58,273 nucleotides of DNA, from contig JAVBSS010000047.1 in the NCBI GenBank assembly GCA_031556525.1, positions 1 to 58,273 of the forward strand. Reading direction: 5' to 3'. A program made the position numbers and the translations under genes. This document shows positions 32,206 to 40,771 of the stretch, piece by piece (position 1 is the stretch's first letter; every line of letters starts with the position of its first letter). The notes under the pieces are model-generated. The model was given only the letters and a program-made list of their open reading frames with translations, had not been told where the DNA came from and did not search any database. Source of the DNA: JAVBSN01 sp031556525. GTDB lineage: Bacteria; Bacillota; Clostridia; Lachnospirales; Lachnospiraceae.

Positions 32206-32884
32206 TAATTTCTCCAGCAATAATTAGTCCTACCACAGAAGGTACGAATGCAACGCTTCCTGGGACTGGACGAACAGATGGATTAGAAGAGGGAACTGAT
32301 ATAGGTTGTTCTTTGGAATATACAACCTTTAATTTATCAATGTCCCTTTTCTTTAATTCTTTTCTCATTACCTTAGCCAAAGGACATACTGAAGTGTTAT
32401 AAATATCATCTACAACGAATCCAGTAGGATCTAATTTGTTTCCTGCCCCCATACTACTAATAATAGGGGTATTTGCTTTACCCGCTTGTACAATCAATTC
32501 AATCTTTGCGGTAACAGTATCAACTGCATCTACTACATAAGAATATTCTTTGAAATCAAAGTCACTACTATTATCAGGTAAGTAAAAGCAGTGATGAGCT
32601 TCAACTATAGCATTTGGATTAATGTCTAGTATTCTATCACGCATAACATCAACCTTATACTTTCCAACTGTACTATGCAAAGCAATAATCTGACGATTAA
32701 TATTTGATACGCTTACATCATCCTTATCTACTAATATAAAATGTCCCACACCGCTTCTGGCAAGAGCTTCTGTAACATATCCACCAACGCCACCAACGCC
32801 AAATATAGCAACAGTAGAGTTTTTAAGTTTATCTATAGAATCATTACCAAGTAATAATTCAGTTCTTTCAAATTGATTTTCCAT
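32186..32884 (-). CDS. tcdA: ThiF/TcdA-family E1-like adenylyltransferase (tRNA t6A dehydratase type)
   Basis: This 232-residue protein is an E1-like enzyme: GVGGVGGYVTEALARSGVGHFILVD (nucleotide-binding, seen in two parts), DKDDVSVSNINRQIIALHSTVGK (Arg and Asn contacts with ATP) and YVVDAVDTVTAKIELI. RPVPGSVAFVPSVVGLIIAGEI at the C-terminus is typical of TcdA (CsdL), which cyclises t6A37 in tRNA; the lack of a C-terminal zinc-binding MoeB pattern supports TcdA over ThiF/MoeB. GAGGAG precedes ATG 32884. It is monocistronic and convergent with the 65-residue protein gene. Confidence 0.88.
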   Translation of the reverse strand: MENQFERTELLLGNDSIDKLKNSTVAIFGVGGVGGYVTEALARSGVGHFILVDKDDVSVSNINRQIIALHSTVGKYKVDVMRDRILDINPNAIVEAHHCFYLPDNSSDFDFKEYSYVVDAVDTVTAKIELIVQAGKANTPIISSMGAGNKLDPTGFVVDDIYNTSVCPLAKVMRKELKKRDIDKLKVVYSKEQPISVPSSNPSVRPVPGSVAFVPSVVGLIIAGEIIKDLVK

Positions 32885-33026
32885 AACAATCTCCTCATAA
32901 TAAGTGATTTTAAATATGTCATATTATATCAAGGCAAGGTAGATATTACAATAATTATATATCTTTATAACAAACAAGTGCTAAGGAGAATATACTATAT
33001 AGAATATATTTTTATAAGGAGTATGT

Positions 33027-34031
33027 ATGTTTAAACAATCTAAACGTATTTTAGCAGTTGTTTGTATAGTTGTACTTGTTATGTGTACATTTACAGGCTG
33101 CAAAAAACCTAAAGGTAACCTGACGGAAATAACTTTAAATGAGGTAGCACATTCTATATTTTATGCACCAATGTACGTAGCAATTGAAGAGGGATATTTT
33201 GAAGATGAAGGTATTGATTTAACCCTTGTAACAGGGTTTGGAGCAGATAAAACCATGACAGCCTTAGTATCAGGAGAAGCTGATATTGGATTTATGGGAG
33301 CAGAATCATCTATTTATTTATATAGTGAGGGTGCAACTGATTATGCAGTGAATTTTGCACAGCTTACACAAAGAGCAGGTAACTTCTTGGTAGGTAGAGA
33401 GCCAGTAGAGGATTTTTCATGGGATAGCCTAAAAGGTAGTGACGTAATCGGAGGAAGAGCTGGGGGAATGCCAGAAATGGTCTTCGAATACATTCTTAAA
33501 AAGAATGGTATTGATCCAGCAACAGATTTAAATATTGACCAAAGTATAGATTTTGGTTCAACAGCAGCAGCTTTTTCGGGCGGTCAAGGAGATTATACAG
33601 TCGAATTTGAGCCTGCAGCAACTGCTCTAGAATCAGAGGGTCAAGGATATGTTATAGCGTCTTTAGGTGTTGAATCGGGATATGTGCCATATACAGCATT
33701 CTCAGCGCTTAATAGCTATATAGAGAAAAATCCGGAAATAATTCAAAGTTTTACAAATGCACTTCAAAAAGGAATGGATTATGTAAACTCGCATACACCA
33801 GAAGAAATAGCAAAAGTTATTTCACCACAATTTCCTGAAACAGATATGGATACTTTAACAACAATAGTTAGTCGTTATTATGATCAAGAAACTTGGAAAG
33901 GTGATTTGATATTTGCGGAGGAGAGTTTGGATTTATTACAAAGTATCTTAGAGAGTGCAGGGGAATTAAATGAAAGAGTTCCTTATGAGAATCTTGTTAA
34001 CACAAGTTTTGCAGAGGAAGCAGTAAAATAA
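33027..34031 (+). CDS. NMT1/SsuA-type solute-binding lipoprotein (orphan)
   Basis: This 334-residue protein has a lipoprotein signal peptide ending FTGC (Cys at about residue 25) and a mature domain with LNEVAHSIFYAPMYVAIEEGYF and GEADIGFMGAESSI, typical of the SsuA/TauA/ThiY periplasmic-binding family. No permease or ATPase gene adjoins it, so it may use a distant ABC transporter such as the thiamine-precursor one at 5-7.9 kb, or act alone. AAGGAG precedes ATG 33027. Ligand unknown. Confidence 0.85.
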   Translation: MFKQSKRILAVVCIVVLVMCTFTGCKKPKGNLTEITLNEVAHSIFYAPMYVAIEEGYFEDEGIDLTLVTGFGADKTMTALVSGEADIGFMGAESSIYLYSEGATDYAVNFAQLTQRAGNFLVGREPVEDFSWDSLKGSDVIGGRAGGMPEMVFEYILKKNGIDPATDLNIDQSIDFGSTAAAFSGGQGDYTVEFEPAATALESEGQGYVIASLGVESGYVPYTAFSALNSYIEKNPEIIQSFTNALQKGMDYVNSHTPEEIAKVISPQFPETDMDTLTTIVSRYYDQETWKGDLIFAEESLDLLQSILESAGELNERVPYENLVNTSFAEEAVK

Positions 34032-34053
34032 ATAGGCTTAATATATGTTTTCT

Positions 34054-34077
34054 AGGGGAGATATAGTAGTCTCCCCT
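34054..34077 (+). terminator. Hairpin after the solute-binding lipoprotein gene
   Basis: AGGGGAGA and TCTCCCCT form an eight-base stem, followed by an interrupted T-rich tract (ACTTTACT). Confidence 0.6.
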
Positions 34078-34147
34078 ACTTTACTATAAAGGATAATTCT
34101 GTTATAATTTATATGTTATTTCTTATATATGGTAGGAGGTATTTTAG

Positions 34148-35605
34148 ATGAAGAATAATGGACTTATGATGCAGTACTTTGAGTGGTATATGCCTAGTGA
34201 TCAAACATTATGGGCGCAGGTTGCAAAAGATGTTAATAAGTTAAAGCGTATGGGAGTTACAGGGGTTTGGCTACCACCAGCATACAAGGGTGCAGCAGGA
34301 GCAGAAGATGTAGGGTATGGTGTATATGATACTTATGATTTAGGTGAATTTAATCAAAAGGGTAGCATTCCAACTAAATATGGAACTAAGAAAGAATACA
34401 TAGATGCTATACAAGCATTACAGAAGAATGGAATACAAGTATATGCGGATATAGTGCTTAATCATAGAATAGGTGCAGATGATGTAGAACTTATTGAAGC
34501 AGAAGAATTTAATGAAAACAGCCGTAATCAGATGGTTGGAAACAATAGAGTAATATGCGGTTGGACAAAGTTTAATTTTCCAGGACGTAAGAATAAGTAC
34601 TCTAAGTTCAAATGGAATTGGACTCATTTTGATGGAATAGATTGGGATCAAGATGGTTTGAAGAAAGCAATATTTAAATTTACTGGTAAAGAATGGGATC
34701 AAAACGTTGACGATGAGAATGAAAATTATGACTATCTAATGGGTGCAGATATTGACTTTGACAATATGGAAGTTATTGATGAGTTATATCGTTGGGGTGA
34801 ATGGTATACAAAGCTTACTGGAGTAGATGGATATAGATTAGATGCTGTTAAACATATAGGTCACTATTTCTATAGAGATTGGTTGCCAAAGATGAGTGAA
34901 GCAGCAGGAAAAGATTTATTTGCTGTTGGAGAGTATTGGCATTGGAATGTTGATAAACTTAATAATTATATTGAAAAGACTGAGGGTACAGTGTCGTTAT
35001 TTGATGTACCGCTACATTTTAGATTCCATGATGCATCAAAGGCTCATGGTGATTTTGATATGAGTAAATTATTAGACGGAACTTTAGTACAGACTAATCC
35101 TATGAAGGCTGTTACCTTTGTAGATAATCATGATACACAAATAGGTCAATCGCTAGAATCATGGGTTGAAGATTGGTTTAAGCCACACGCATATGCAGTA
35201 ACAATGCTTCGTAGAGATGGTTACCCATGTGTATTCTATGGAGATTATTATGGAATACCACACGATAACGTAGAGCCTAAGAAGAAAGAACTAGATATTT
35301 TCATGAAGCTTCGTAAGAAATTTTCATATGGAGTTCAACACGATTACTTTGATAATAATAATGTTGTTGGTTGGACTAGAGAAGGTGATGATGACCACAA
35401 AGATTCAGGATTAGCAGTTGTAATGAGTGATGGTAGTGGCGGAACTAAGAGAATGTATATAGGAAGACAATTTGTAGGGATGCATTTTGTTGACGCATTC
35501 GGAAATGCCAAATACAATATTAAGATAGATGATGAAGGTTGTGGCGAATTCTATTGTAACAGAGCATCGGTTAGCGTTTGGATTAAAAAAGATTGCAAAT
35601 TATAG
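34148..35605 (+). CDS. amyS: Cytoplasmic alpha-amylase (GH13)
   Basis: This 485-residue protein is a complete GH13 amylase of the cytoplasmic AmyS/Bacillus type: it begins NGLMMQYFEWYMP without a signal peptide. Conserved regions are QVYADIVLNHRIGAD (region I), GVDGYRLDAVKH with nucleophile D232 (region II), FAVGEYW with acid/base E262 (region III) and FVDNHDTQ with D329 (region IV). It hydrolyses internal alpha-1,4 bonds in glycogen or imported maltodextrins. AGGAGG precedes ATG 34148. It stands alone, with a YerC-like regulator gene 79 bases downstream. Confidence 0.95.
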   Translation: MKNNGLMMQYFEWYMPSDQTLWAQVAKDVNKLKRMGVTGVWLPPAYKGAAGAEDVGYGVYDTYDLGEFNQKGSIPTKYGTKKEYIDAIQALQKNGIQVYADIVLNHRIGADDVELIEAEEFNENSRNQMVGNNRVICGWTKFNFPGRKNKYSKFKWNWTHFDGIDWDQDGLKKAIFKFTGKEWDQNVDDENENYDYLMGADIDFDNMEVIDELYRWGEWYTKLTGVDGYRLDAVKHIGHYFYRDWLPKMSEAAGKDLFAVGEYWHWNVDKLNNYIEKTEGTVSLFDVPLHFRFHDASKAHGDFDMSKLLDGTLVQTNPMKAVTFVDNHDTQIGQSLESWVEDWFKPHAYAVTMLRRDGYPCVFYGDYYGIPHDNVEPKKKELDIFMKLRKKFSYGVQHDYFDNNNVVGWTREGDDDHKDSGLAVVMSDGSGGTKRMYIGRQFVGMHFVDAFGNAKYNIKIDDEGCGEFYCNRASVSVWIKKDCKL

Positions 35606-35684
35606 TAATTTGTATTATTATGATATTACTTTAACACAGTAAAATTTCACAGTGTTACAGAATACAAGCTATGAGGTGTATATA

Positions 35685-35981
35685 ATGGGAAAGAGCGTTA
35701 GAACAGATGCAGTAAAGCTATTATTTGAGGCGATATTGACATTAGAGACAGAAGAAGAATGTTTTGATTTTTTCGAAGATGTTTGTACGGTTAATGAATT
35801 GCTATCCCTTGCACAGAGATTTGAAGTGGCTAAGATGCTTAGAGAAAAACATACATATATGGATGTTGCAGAGAAGACAGGAGCATCAACAGCAACTATT
35901 AGCAGAGTTAATAGATCACTTAATTATGGTAAAGATGGATACGAACTTGTATTTGATCGTATGAAAAAAGAAGATAAATAG
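35685..35981 (+). CDS. YerC/TrpR-like DNA-binding protein
   Basis: This 98-residue protein contains the TrpR/YerC-YecD helix-turn-helix: LLSLAQRFEVAKMLREKHTYMD followed by VAEKTGASTATISRVNRSL. The family resembles the tryptophan repressor fold; members in Firmicutes are of poorly known function. ATG 35685 is chosen because GAGGTG lies seven bases upstream; an earlier GTG at 35652 lacks that. A very strong palindromic terminator starts eight bases after the stop. Confidence 0.9.
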   Translation: MGKSVRTDAVKLLFEAILTLETEEECFDFFEDVCTVNELLSLAQRFEVAKMLREKHTYMDVAEKTGASTATISRVNRSLNYGKDGYELVFDRMKKEDK

Positions 35982-35988
35982 ATATGAC

Positions 35989-36039
35989 AAGAACAGATTA
36001 ATGGCAGTGTATATTATACACTGCCATTAATCTGTTCTT
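35989..36039. terminator. Perfect 25-bp palindrome terminator
   Basis: Both arms (35989-36013 and 36015-36039) are exactly complementary around a single central T. It lies between the convergent yerC-like and DUF1836 genes and can fold as a bidirectional terminator; the inner bases must open to form a loop. Confidence 0.85.
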
Positions 36040-36050
36040 TATTAAAAAAG

Positions 36051-36767
36051 CTATTGAGGATTTTTAGCTTTACGTTCGCTAGTTTTAACTTTTGTTTCTT
36101 TGGCTTTGTTTGTATCACGTACCTTTGTATCTTTTGTTTTAGAAACTTCTTTTGAAGTAGCATCAGTATCTTTTTCAGGTTCAGCAGGTTTCATGTTATC
36201 TATCATTTTTTCAATCATTTGCTTTTTAAGATATATATCGTAACTCATAATAGATATAAAAGCCAAGTCGTGAAGATATTTGTCATCATTCTCGCTATAT
36301 TTTGATTCAGCAAGACGCTTACTCCTGTAGATGCTCTTAGTCATATCGTCTCTATGAGCTTTCTCCAATTCAAAGATATCGTTATAGATATCAGATAGTG
36401 ATATATCAGATTCATTGTCGTCTCCAAAATATTTTTCAATCATAGGAGTAATTAATGATTGTATATCTGAAATTGATACAAAATTTTTAAGATAATAAAT
36501 GAAGATTAATAGTATAATGTGATCTTTTGAATACTTCTTCTTATTAGGAGCAGGGAGCAATTCGTTCTTTGTATAATTATTAATCATAGTTTTTGTAAGT
36601 GTTTTATCTTCTGGTGAACGCTTATTATTCTCTAATTGATTGTCCATGAAGGTTGTAACTTGGTCCATATATAAATCAATAGATGGAATATCTTCAGGTA
36701 ATATATAATCAACATGAACTAATTCACTAATAAGTTTGCGTACACTTTCGATTGATGTGCTATCCAT
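36051..36767 (-). CDS. DUF1836 domain protein
   Basis: This 238-residue protein contains a DUF1836 domain (about 20-185): TKTMINNYTKNELLPAPNKKKYSKDHI, LLIFIYYLKNFVSISDIQ, consistent with a MerR-like helix-turn-helix and following helices. The C-terminus (about 195-238) is a Lys/Thr/Glu-rich disordered tail with repeated TK and AK motifs. Function in the family is not established; a DNA-binding role is suggested by the fold. AGAGG precedes ATG 36767. Confidence 0.85.
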   Translation of the reverse strand: MDSTSIESVRKLISELVHVDYILPEDIPSIDLYMDQVTTFMDNQLENNKRSPEDKTLTKTMINNYTKNELLPAPNKKKYSKDHIILLIFIYYLKNFVSISDIQSLITPMIEKYFGDDNESDISLSDIYNDIFELEKAHRDDMTKSIYRSKRLAESKYSENDDKYLHDLAFISIMSYDIYLKKQMIEKMIDNMKPAEPEKDTDATSKEVSKTKDTKVRDTNKAKETKVKTSERKAKNPQ

Positions 36768-37001
36768 AATTTACCTCTTTCGCAATTAAATAACTACATT
36801 ATATAGTAATAAATACTATATTACAATGAAAATGAAAAAAAAGCAATGAAAAGTAAGAATGAAGAAGAGCGTATAGTTACTATTTTGCTAAATTATTAAT
36901 AGATATCGTGCAGTTAATTAAACTTGCGAAAATGATACTAATATTGTATAATTTTAAATTGTAAAAGGTTTTTATCAGTGTATTTATTAAGGAGGATGAT
37001 T

Positions 37002-37682
37002 ATGGGTATAATTAAGAGATTTGGAGATATAATGTCAGCTAATATTAATGCATTATTAGATAAGGCAGAAGATCCAGCAAAGATGGTAGATGAGTGTTTA
37101 AGAGATTTAGAAAGTGATTTAGGTAAAGTTAAGTCAGAGACAGCAGCTGTTATGGCAGAAGAGCAAAGATGTAAGAGATTGCTTGATGAGAACACAACTG
37201 AGATAGATAAGATGCAAAAATATGCTGAAAAAGCATTAGTTGCAGGGAATGAAAGTGATGCTAGAAAATTCCTTGAGAAGAAATCATTACTTTCAACTAA
37301 GCAAGCAAGCTTACAACAATCATATGATCTTGCAAATGCTAACGCAACAAAGATGCGTCAGATGCATGACAAACTTGTAAAAGATATAGGTGAGCTACAA
37401 GCTAGAAAAGATGCAATTAAAGCTAAAGTTCAAGTTGCTAAGACTCAGGAGAAGATGAACAAGATGACTTCTGGATTTGGTAATGCAGCATCAAGCATGA
37501 GCGCTTTTGATAGAATGGAAGCAAAAGCAGATTCAATGTTAGATAAAGCTAATGCAATGGCAGAACTTAATAGTGTTCCTACTGATGAAACAGCAGATTT
37601 AGCGGCGAAATACGACATGGAAGAGCCAAAGGCAGCAGTTGATGATGAGTTAGCAGCGCTTAAGGCAAGCATGGGACTATAA
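37002..37682 (+). CDS. pspA: PspA/IM30-family protein
   Basis: This 226-residue protein is a PspA/Vipp1-type ESCRT-III-like membrane-repair protein. It begins GIIKRFGDIMSANINALLDKAEDP, the amphipathic helix and conserved start, and continues as long coiled coils (MVDECLRDLESDLGKVK; ARKFLEKKSLLSTKQASLQ). AAGGAGG precedes ATG 37002; an in-frame upstream start is rejected. Downstream zinc-ribbon and SPFH genes make the set resemble the B. subtilis ydjF-ydjG-ydjI operon, which protects the membrane under stress. Confidence 0.93.
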   Translation: MGIIKRFGDIMSANINALLDKAEDPAKMVDECLRDLESDLGKVKSETAAVMAEEQRCKRLLDENTTEIDKMQKYAEKALVAGNESDARKFLEKKSLLSTKQASLQQSYDLANANATKMRQMHDKLVKDIGELQARKDAIKAKVQVAKTQEKMNKMTSGFGNAASSMSAFDRMEAKADSMLDKANAMAELNSVPTDETADLAAKYDMEEPKAAVDDELAALKASMGL

Positions 37683-37736
37683 TTATATATTAATACATAC
37701 TCAGCAAATCTATTATAGGTTTGCTGGGTTAAAGTT

Positions 37737-37765
37737 AAGGCCGTTTGTAAAACAGCCTTTTTCTG
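37737..37765 (+). terminator. Attenuator-like hairpin between pspA and the zinc-ribbon gene
   Basis: AAGGCCGTTT and AAACAGCCTT pair with one mismatch around GTA, followed by a T-run. A second hairpin (AGCAAATC/GGTTTGCT) precedes it at 37711-37735. Together they may lower expression of the two downstream genes relative to pspA. Confidence 0.7.
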
Positions 37766-37780
37766 ATTTAGGAGGGTGAG

Positions 37781-38935
37781 ATGGGAGAAAATCAATACAG
37801 ATGTGAGTCATGTAATGGAATTATGGAATTTGATGCAGTAACACAAACATTAAAATGTCCTAACTGTGACTGTGTAATGGAGATAATTAAGGAACATAAT
37901 ATTGTTGAACATAGTTTAACTTTGGATTCGAGAAGAAGTATTAAAGTAACTCAAAAAGAGTCTAAGACGATGGTATGTAATGGCTGTGGCGCTCATATGG
38001 AAGTTGGTGGTAACGAAACAGCTGCTAAATGTCCGTATTGTGATTCCACATATGTACTTGCTAGCAAGCAAGAAGAGACATTGATTCCAGATGGAGTAAT
38101 TCCATTTAAGATAGATGCCAAAGAATTATCCAATTTATTTGCTAAGTGGATTAAGAAAAAATGGCTTGCACCTGGAGAACTGAAGAGATTATATCAAATG
38201 GGAAGTTTTCAAGGTATATATGTACCGTATTGGGCATTTGATGCTGATGCAAAGTGTAATTACACAGCAATGGGTGGTAGAGATAGGGAAGAGTATTATA
38301 CAGACAAAGAAGGTAATAAGAAGACAAGAACACATACAGACTGGTATTATACACATGGTCATGTACATAGATTTTTTAATGATATAAAGGTTCCAGCATC
38401 CACAAGGTTCAAGAAGGGATTTCTTTCTGATTTAGAACCGTTTGATTTCAAACAATTAGAAGGATATTCACCAAAGTATTTTGCTGGACATATGTCTGAG
38501 AATTATAGCATAGGATTAGAAGATGGACATACGGATGCTGTAAGAGAAATGGAAAGTCGCATAAGACAAGACGCATCAAGTGATGTAAGAAGAAGATATG
38601 ATAGAGTTAAAGATGTTAGACTTGATGTAAGATATTCAGATGAAACATATAAATACCTTATGTTACCTATATATTCAACAGCATATTCTTTTAAAAATAA
38701 AAACTACACAGTTCTTATTAATGGTCAAACAGGAAAAATAAGAGGTGCATATCCAACTAGCCCTATCAAAGTTATTCTTTGTATAATAGCACTATTAGTA
38801 ACATTAACAATAGTATACATATTTGCTAGTAAAGACAAGGAAGATTATGGTTATATTGAGGATACTTACACAGCAACATATATATGTGAAGATAACATTA
38901 TAGATACAAGTATTTATTACGAGGAGGACTTATAA
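37781..38935 (+). CDS. Zinc-ribbon membrane protein (YdjG-like)
   Basis: This 384-residue protein begins with two CxxC zinc ribbons: CESCNG with CPNCDC (about residues 8-30), and CNGCGA with CPYCDS (about 67-90). A middle domain of about 200 residues contains YWAFDADAKCNYTAMGG and KGFLSDLEPFDFKQLEGY, and one transmembrane helix lies near the C-terminus (about 330-350). It resembles YdjG of the B. subtilis PspA operon, which helps anchor PspA to the membrane. AGGAGG precedes ATG 37781. Confidence 0.85.
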   Translation: MGENQYRCESCNGIMEFDAVTQTLKCPNCDCVMEIIKEHNIVEHSLTLDSRRSIKVTQKESKTMVCNGCGAHMEVGGNETAAKCPYCDSTYVLASKQEETLIPDGVIPFKIDAKELSNLFAKWIKKKWLAPGELKRLYQMGSFQGIYVPYWAFDADAKCNYTAMGGRDREEYYTDKEGNKKTRTHTDWYYTHGHVHRFFNDIKVPASTRFKKGFLSDLEPFDFKQLEGYSPKYFAGHMSENYSIGLEDGHTDAVREMESRIRQDASSDVRRRYDRVKDVRLDVRYSDETYKYLMLPIYSTAYSFKNKNYTVLINGQTGKIRGAYPTSPIKVILCIIALLVTLTIVYIFASKDKEDYGYIEDTYTATYICEDNIIDTSIYYEEDL

Positions 38936-38936
38936 G

Positions 38937-39941
38937 ATGGGATTATTTTCAAATCAATTTTTAAACGTAGTAGAGTGGGAAGAGTATAGAGATGATATAC
39001 TCTTTTGGAAGTGGAAAAACAGAGAAATCAAGAAAGATTCAAAGCTTATAATAAGACCAGGTCAAGATGCTATTTTTATGTTTAATGGAAAAGTAGAAGG
39101 TATCTTTACTGATGATGGTGATTATGATATTGAATCACAGATAGTACCATTTTTATCAACACTTAAGGGTTTCAAATTCGGCTTTAACAGTGGAATGAGA
39201 GCGGAAGTAATATTTGTAAATACCAAAGAATTTACTATGAAATGGGGAACTAAGAATCCTATTAGAGTTCCTGCACCAGAATTTCCAGGTGGAATTCCAA
39301 TAAGATCAAATGGTTCATTCACATTTAAAATTAACGATTACAATATGTTTATAGAAAATGTAGCAGGTGTTAAGCAACAATACTCTATTAATGAAGTTAG
39401 AGAAAGAGTAGTTTCTATGCTTGATGGTCTGTTAATGAGATGGATATCTAAAGCAGGAAAAAATATGTTTGACCTTATGGCAAACTCAGTTGAGATTCAA
39501 AATGGTATATTAGAAGACCTAGATATGGATTTAATTAAAATTGGTCTTACATTAACTGATTTTAGAATAAATGAATTTTCATATCCAGAAAATATTCAAA
39601 AGCGTGCTGATCAAGCTGTTGAACATTCTATGATTGGTGATATGAATAGATTCCAACAAGTTAGTATGGTAGATGCTATGACTAATGGCAATGGGAATAA
39701 TACAGCAGGCAATATGGCAAATAATATGATGGGTATGCAAATGGGAATGATGATGGGCCAACAAATGATGAATAGCATGAATACTCAGAATCAACAACAG
39801 CCACAACAGCAAATGCAACAACCACAGCAACAGATGCAACAACCTCAAGGTGGTGGAGAAATACCTAAATTCTGTCCTAATTGTGGAACAGCTACAAACG
39901 GTATGAAATTCTGTGGAAACTGCGGAAATCAAATGGGTTAA
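38937..39941 (+). CDS. SPFH-domain protein with C-terminal zinc ribbon (YdjI-like)
   Basis: This 334-residue protein has an SPFH/virion-core-like domain (about 25-240, e.g. LIIRPGQDAIFMFNGKVEGIF and EIQNGILEDLDMDLIKIGLTL), a Met/Gln-rich low-complexity linker (about 250-305) and a final zinc ribbon (CPNCGT with CGNCGNQMG). B. subtilis YdjI, with YdjG, recruits PspA to damaged membrane, so pspA-ydjG-ydjI probably forms one stress unit here. GAGGAGG precedes ATG 38937, one base after the preceding stop. Confidence 0.92.
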   Translation: MGLFSNQFLNVVEWEEYRDDILFWKWKNREIKKDSKLIIRPGQDAIFMFNGKVEGIFTDDGDYDIESQIVPFLSTLKGFKFGFNSGMRAEVIFVNTKEFTMKWGTKNPIRVPAPEFPGGIPIRSNGSFTFKINDYNMFIENVAGVKQQYSINEVRERVVSMLDGLLMRWISKAGKNMFDLMANSVEIQNGILEDLDMDLIKIGLTLTDFRINEFSYPENIQKRADQAVEHSMIGDMNRFQQVSMVDAMTNGNGNNTAGNMANNMMGMQMGMMMGQQMMNSMNTQNQQQPQQQMQQPQQQMQQPQGGGEIPKFCPNCGTATNGMKFCGNCGNQMG

Positions 39942-39956
39942 GTTTACATAACACAT

Positions 39957-39999
39957 AAATAGCTATTACATCAACATATGATGGTGTAATAGCTATTTT
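39957..39999 (+). terminator. Terminator of the PspA operon
   Basis: AAATAGCTATTACA and TGTAATAGCTATTT form a 14-bp stem around a loop with a short inner pairing (ATCA/TGAT), followed by TTAATAT. Confidence 0.85.
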
Positions 40000-40060
40000 A
40001 ATATGCTTATTACCTAAGATATGCCTGAAAAATAGATATGAATAAAAGGAGGAATATGCA

Positions 40061-40702
40061 TTGACAGAATTGGAAATAGCATATGCAGTTACAGTAATAT
40101 TTAATGTTATAATTTTGATTATGCTAGGGTTTACGGATCCTTTATATAAAGTTAAAAGTAAAGTAGACAAAAGTGGCAGTGAAGATGATGAATTTTTGAA
40201 AAATATAGTTTATGATCAATCCTTAAGTGAGAAGGAGATGAAGTATTTTAAGAATAGGTCGTCACAGGGTGTTGCTTTTTATGGTGCTATAGTAACACTT
40301 TCAACACTGATAGAATTAGTTTGTCTAATACAATGGATTTTTCCTATGGAGGAAGCAATTATATACAAAATAATATATATTGTAATTATTGTGATATATG
40401 TAAGTGTAGCAGTTGTAATTATTAATAATAAAAGAAAAATATTTGAAGATAATGATAAGTTTAAGAAAAGAATTGGGAAAGTACTTAAGAAAAAGAAAAT
40501 TAGATTGCCTTCGCGTTATGGTATTGTTAGCTACGCATACTTTCTGAAGGTAAGAGTAGAAGATTTTGAAGGTAGAACTATTGCATGCAAATTTCAAGTT
40601 GCGTACGATATGTATCAACAAACTGATGGGTTATGTTATGTTGTTTTTTATAATAATCGTGTAGTTAATGTTTGCCCTTTTCACTCCGTATATATAGAAT
40701 AA
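40061..40702 (+). CDS. Membrane protein of unknown function (three-helix)
   Basis: This 213-residue protein has transmembrane helices at about 5-23, 72-92 and 101-122, then a basic segment (KKKKIRLPSR) and a soluble C-terminal domain of about 65 residues. The only workable start is TTG 40061: AAGGAGG lies eight bases upstream, while the nearer ATG (40053) is followed at once by CAT TGA. No family recognised. Confidence 0.6.
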   Translation: MTELEIAYAVTVIFNVIILIMLGFTDPLYKVKSKVDKSGSEDDEFLKNIVYDQSLSEKEMKYFKNRSSQGVAFYGAIVTLSTLIELVCLIQWIFPMEEAIIYKIIYIVIIVIYVSVAVVIINNKRKIFEDNDKFKKRIGKVLKKKKIRLPSRYGIVSYAYFLKVRVEDFEGRTIACKFQVAYDMYQQTDGLCYVVFYNNRVVNVCPFHSVYIE

Positions 40703-40771
40703 AGTAATCATATATGCTATAATTAATGGGTTGTTTTAAAGATTAATAATTACGGTAGAAGAGGGGATATA

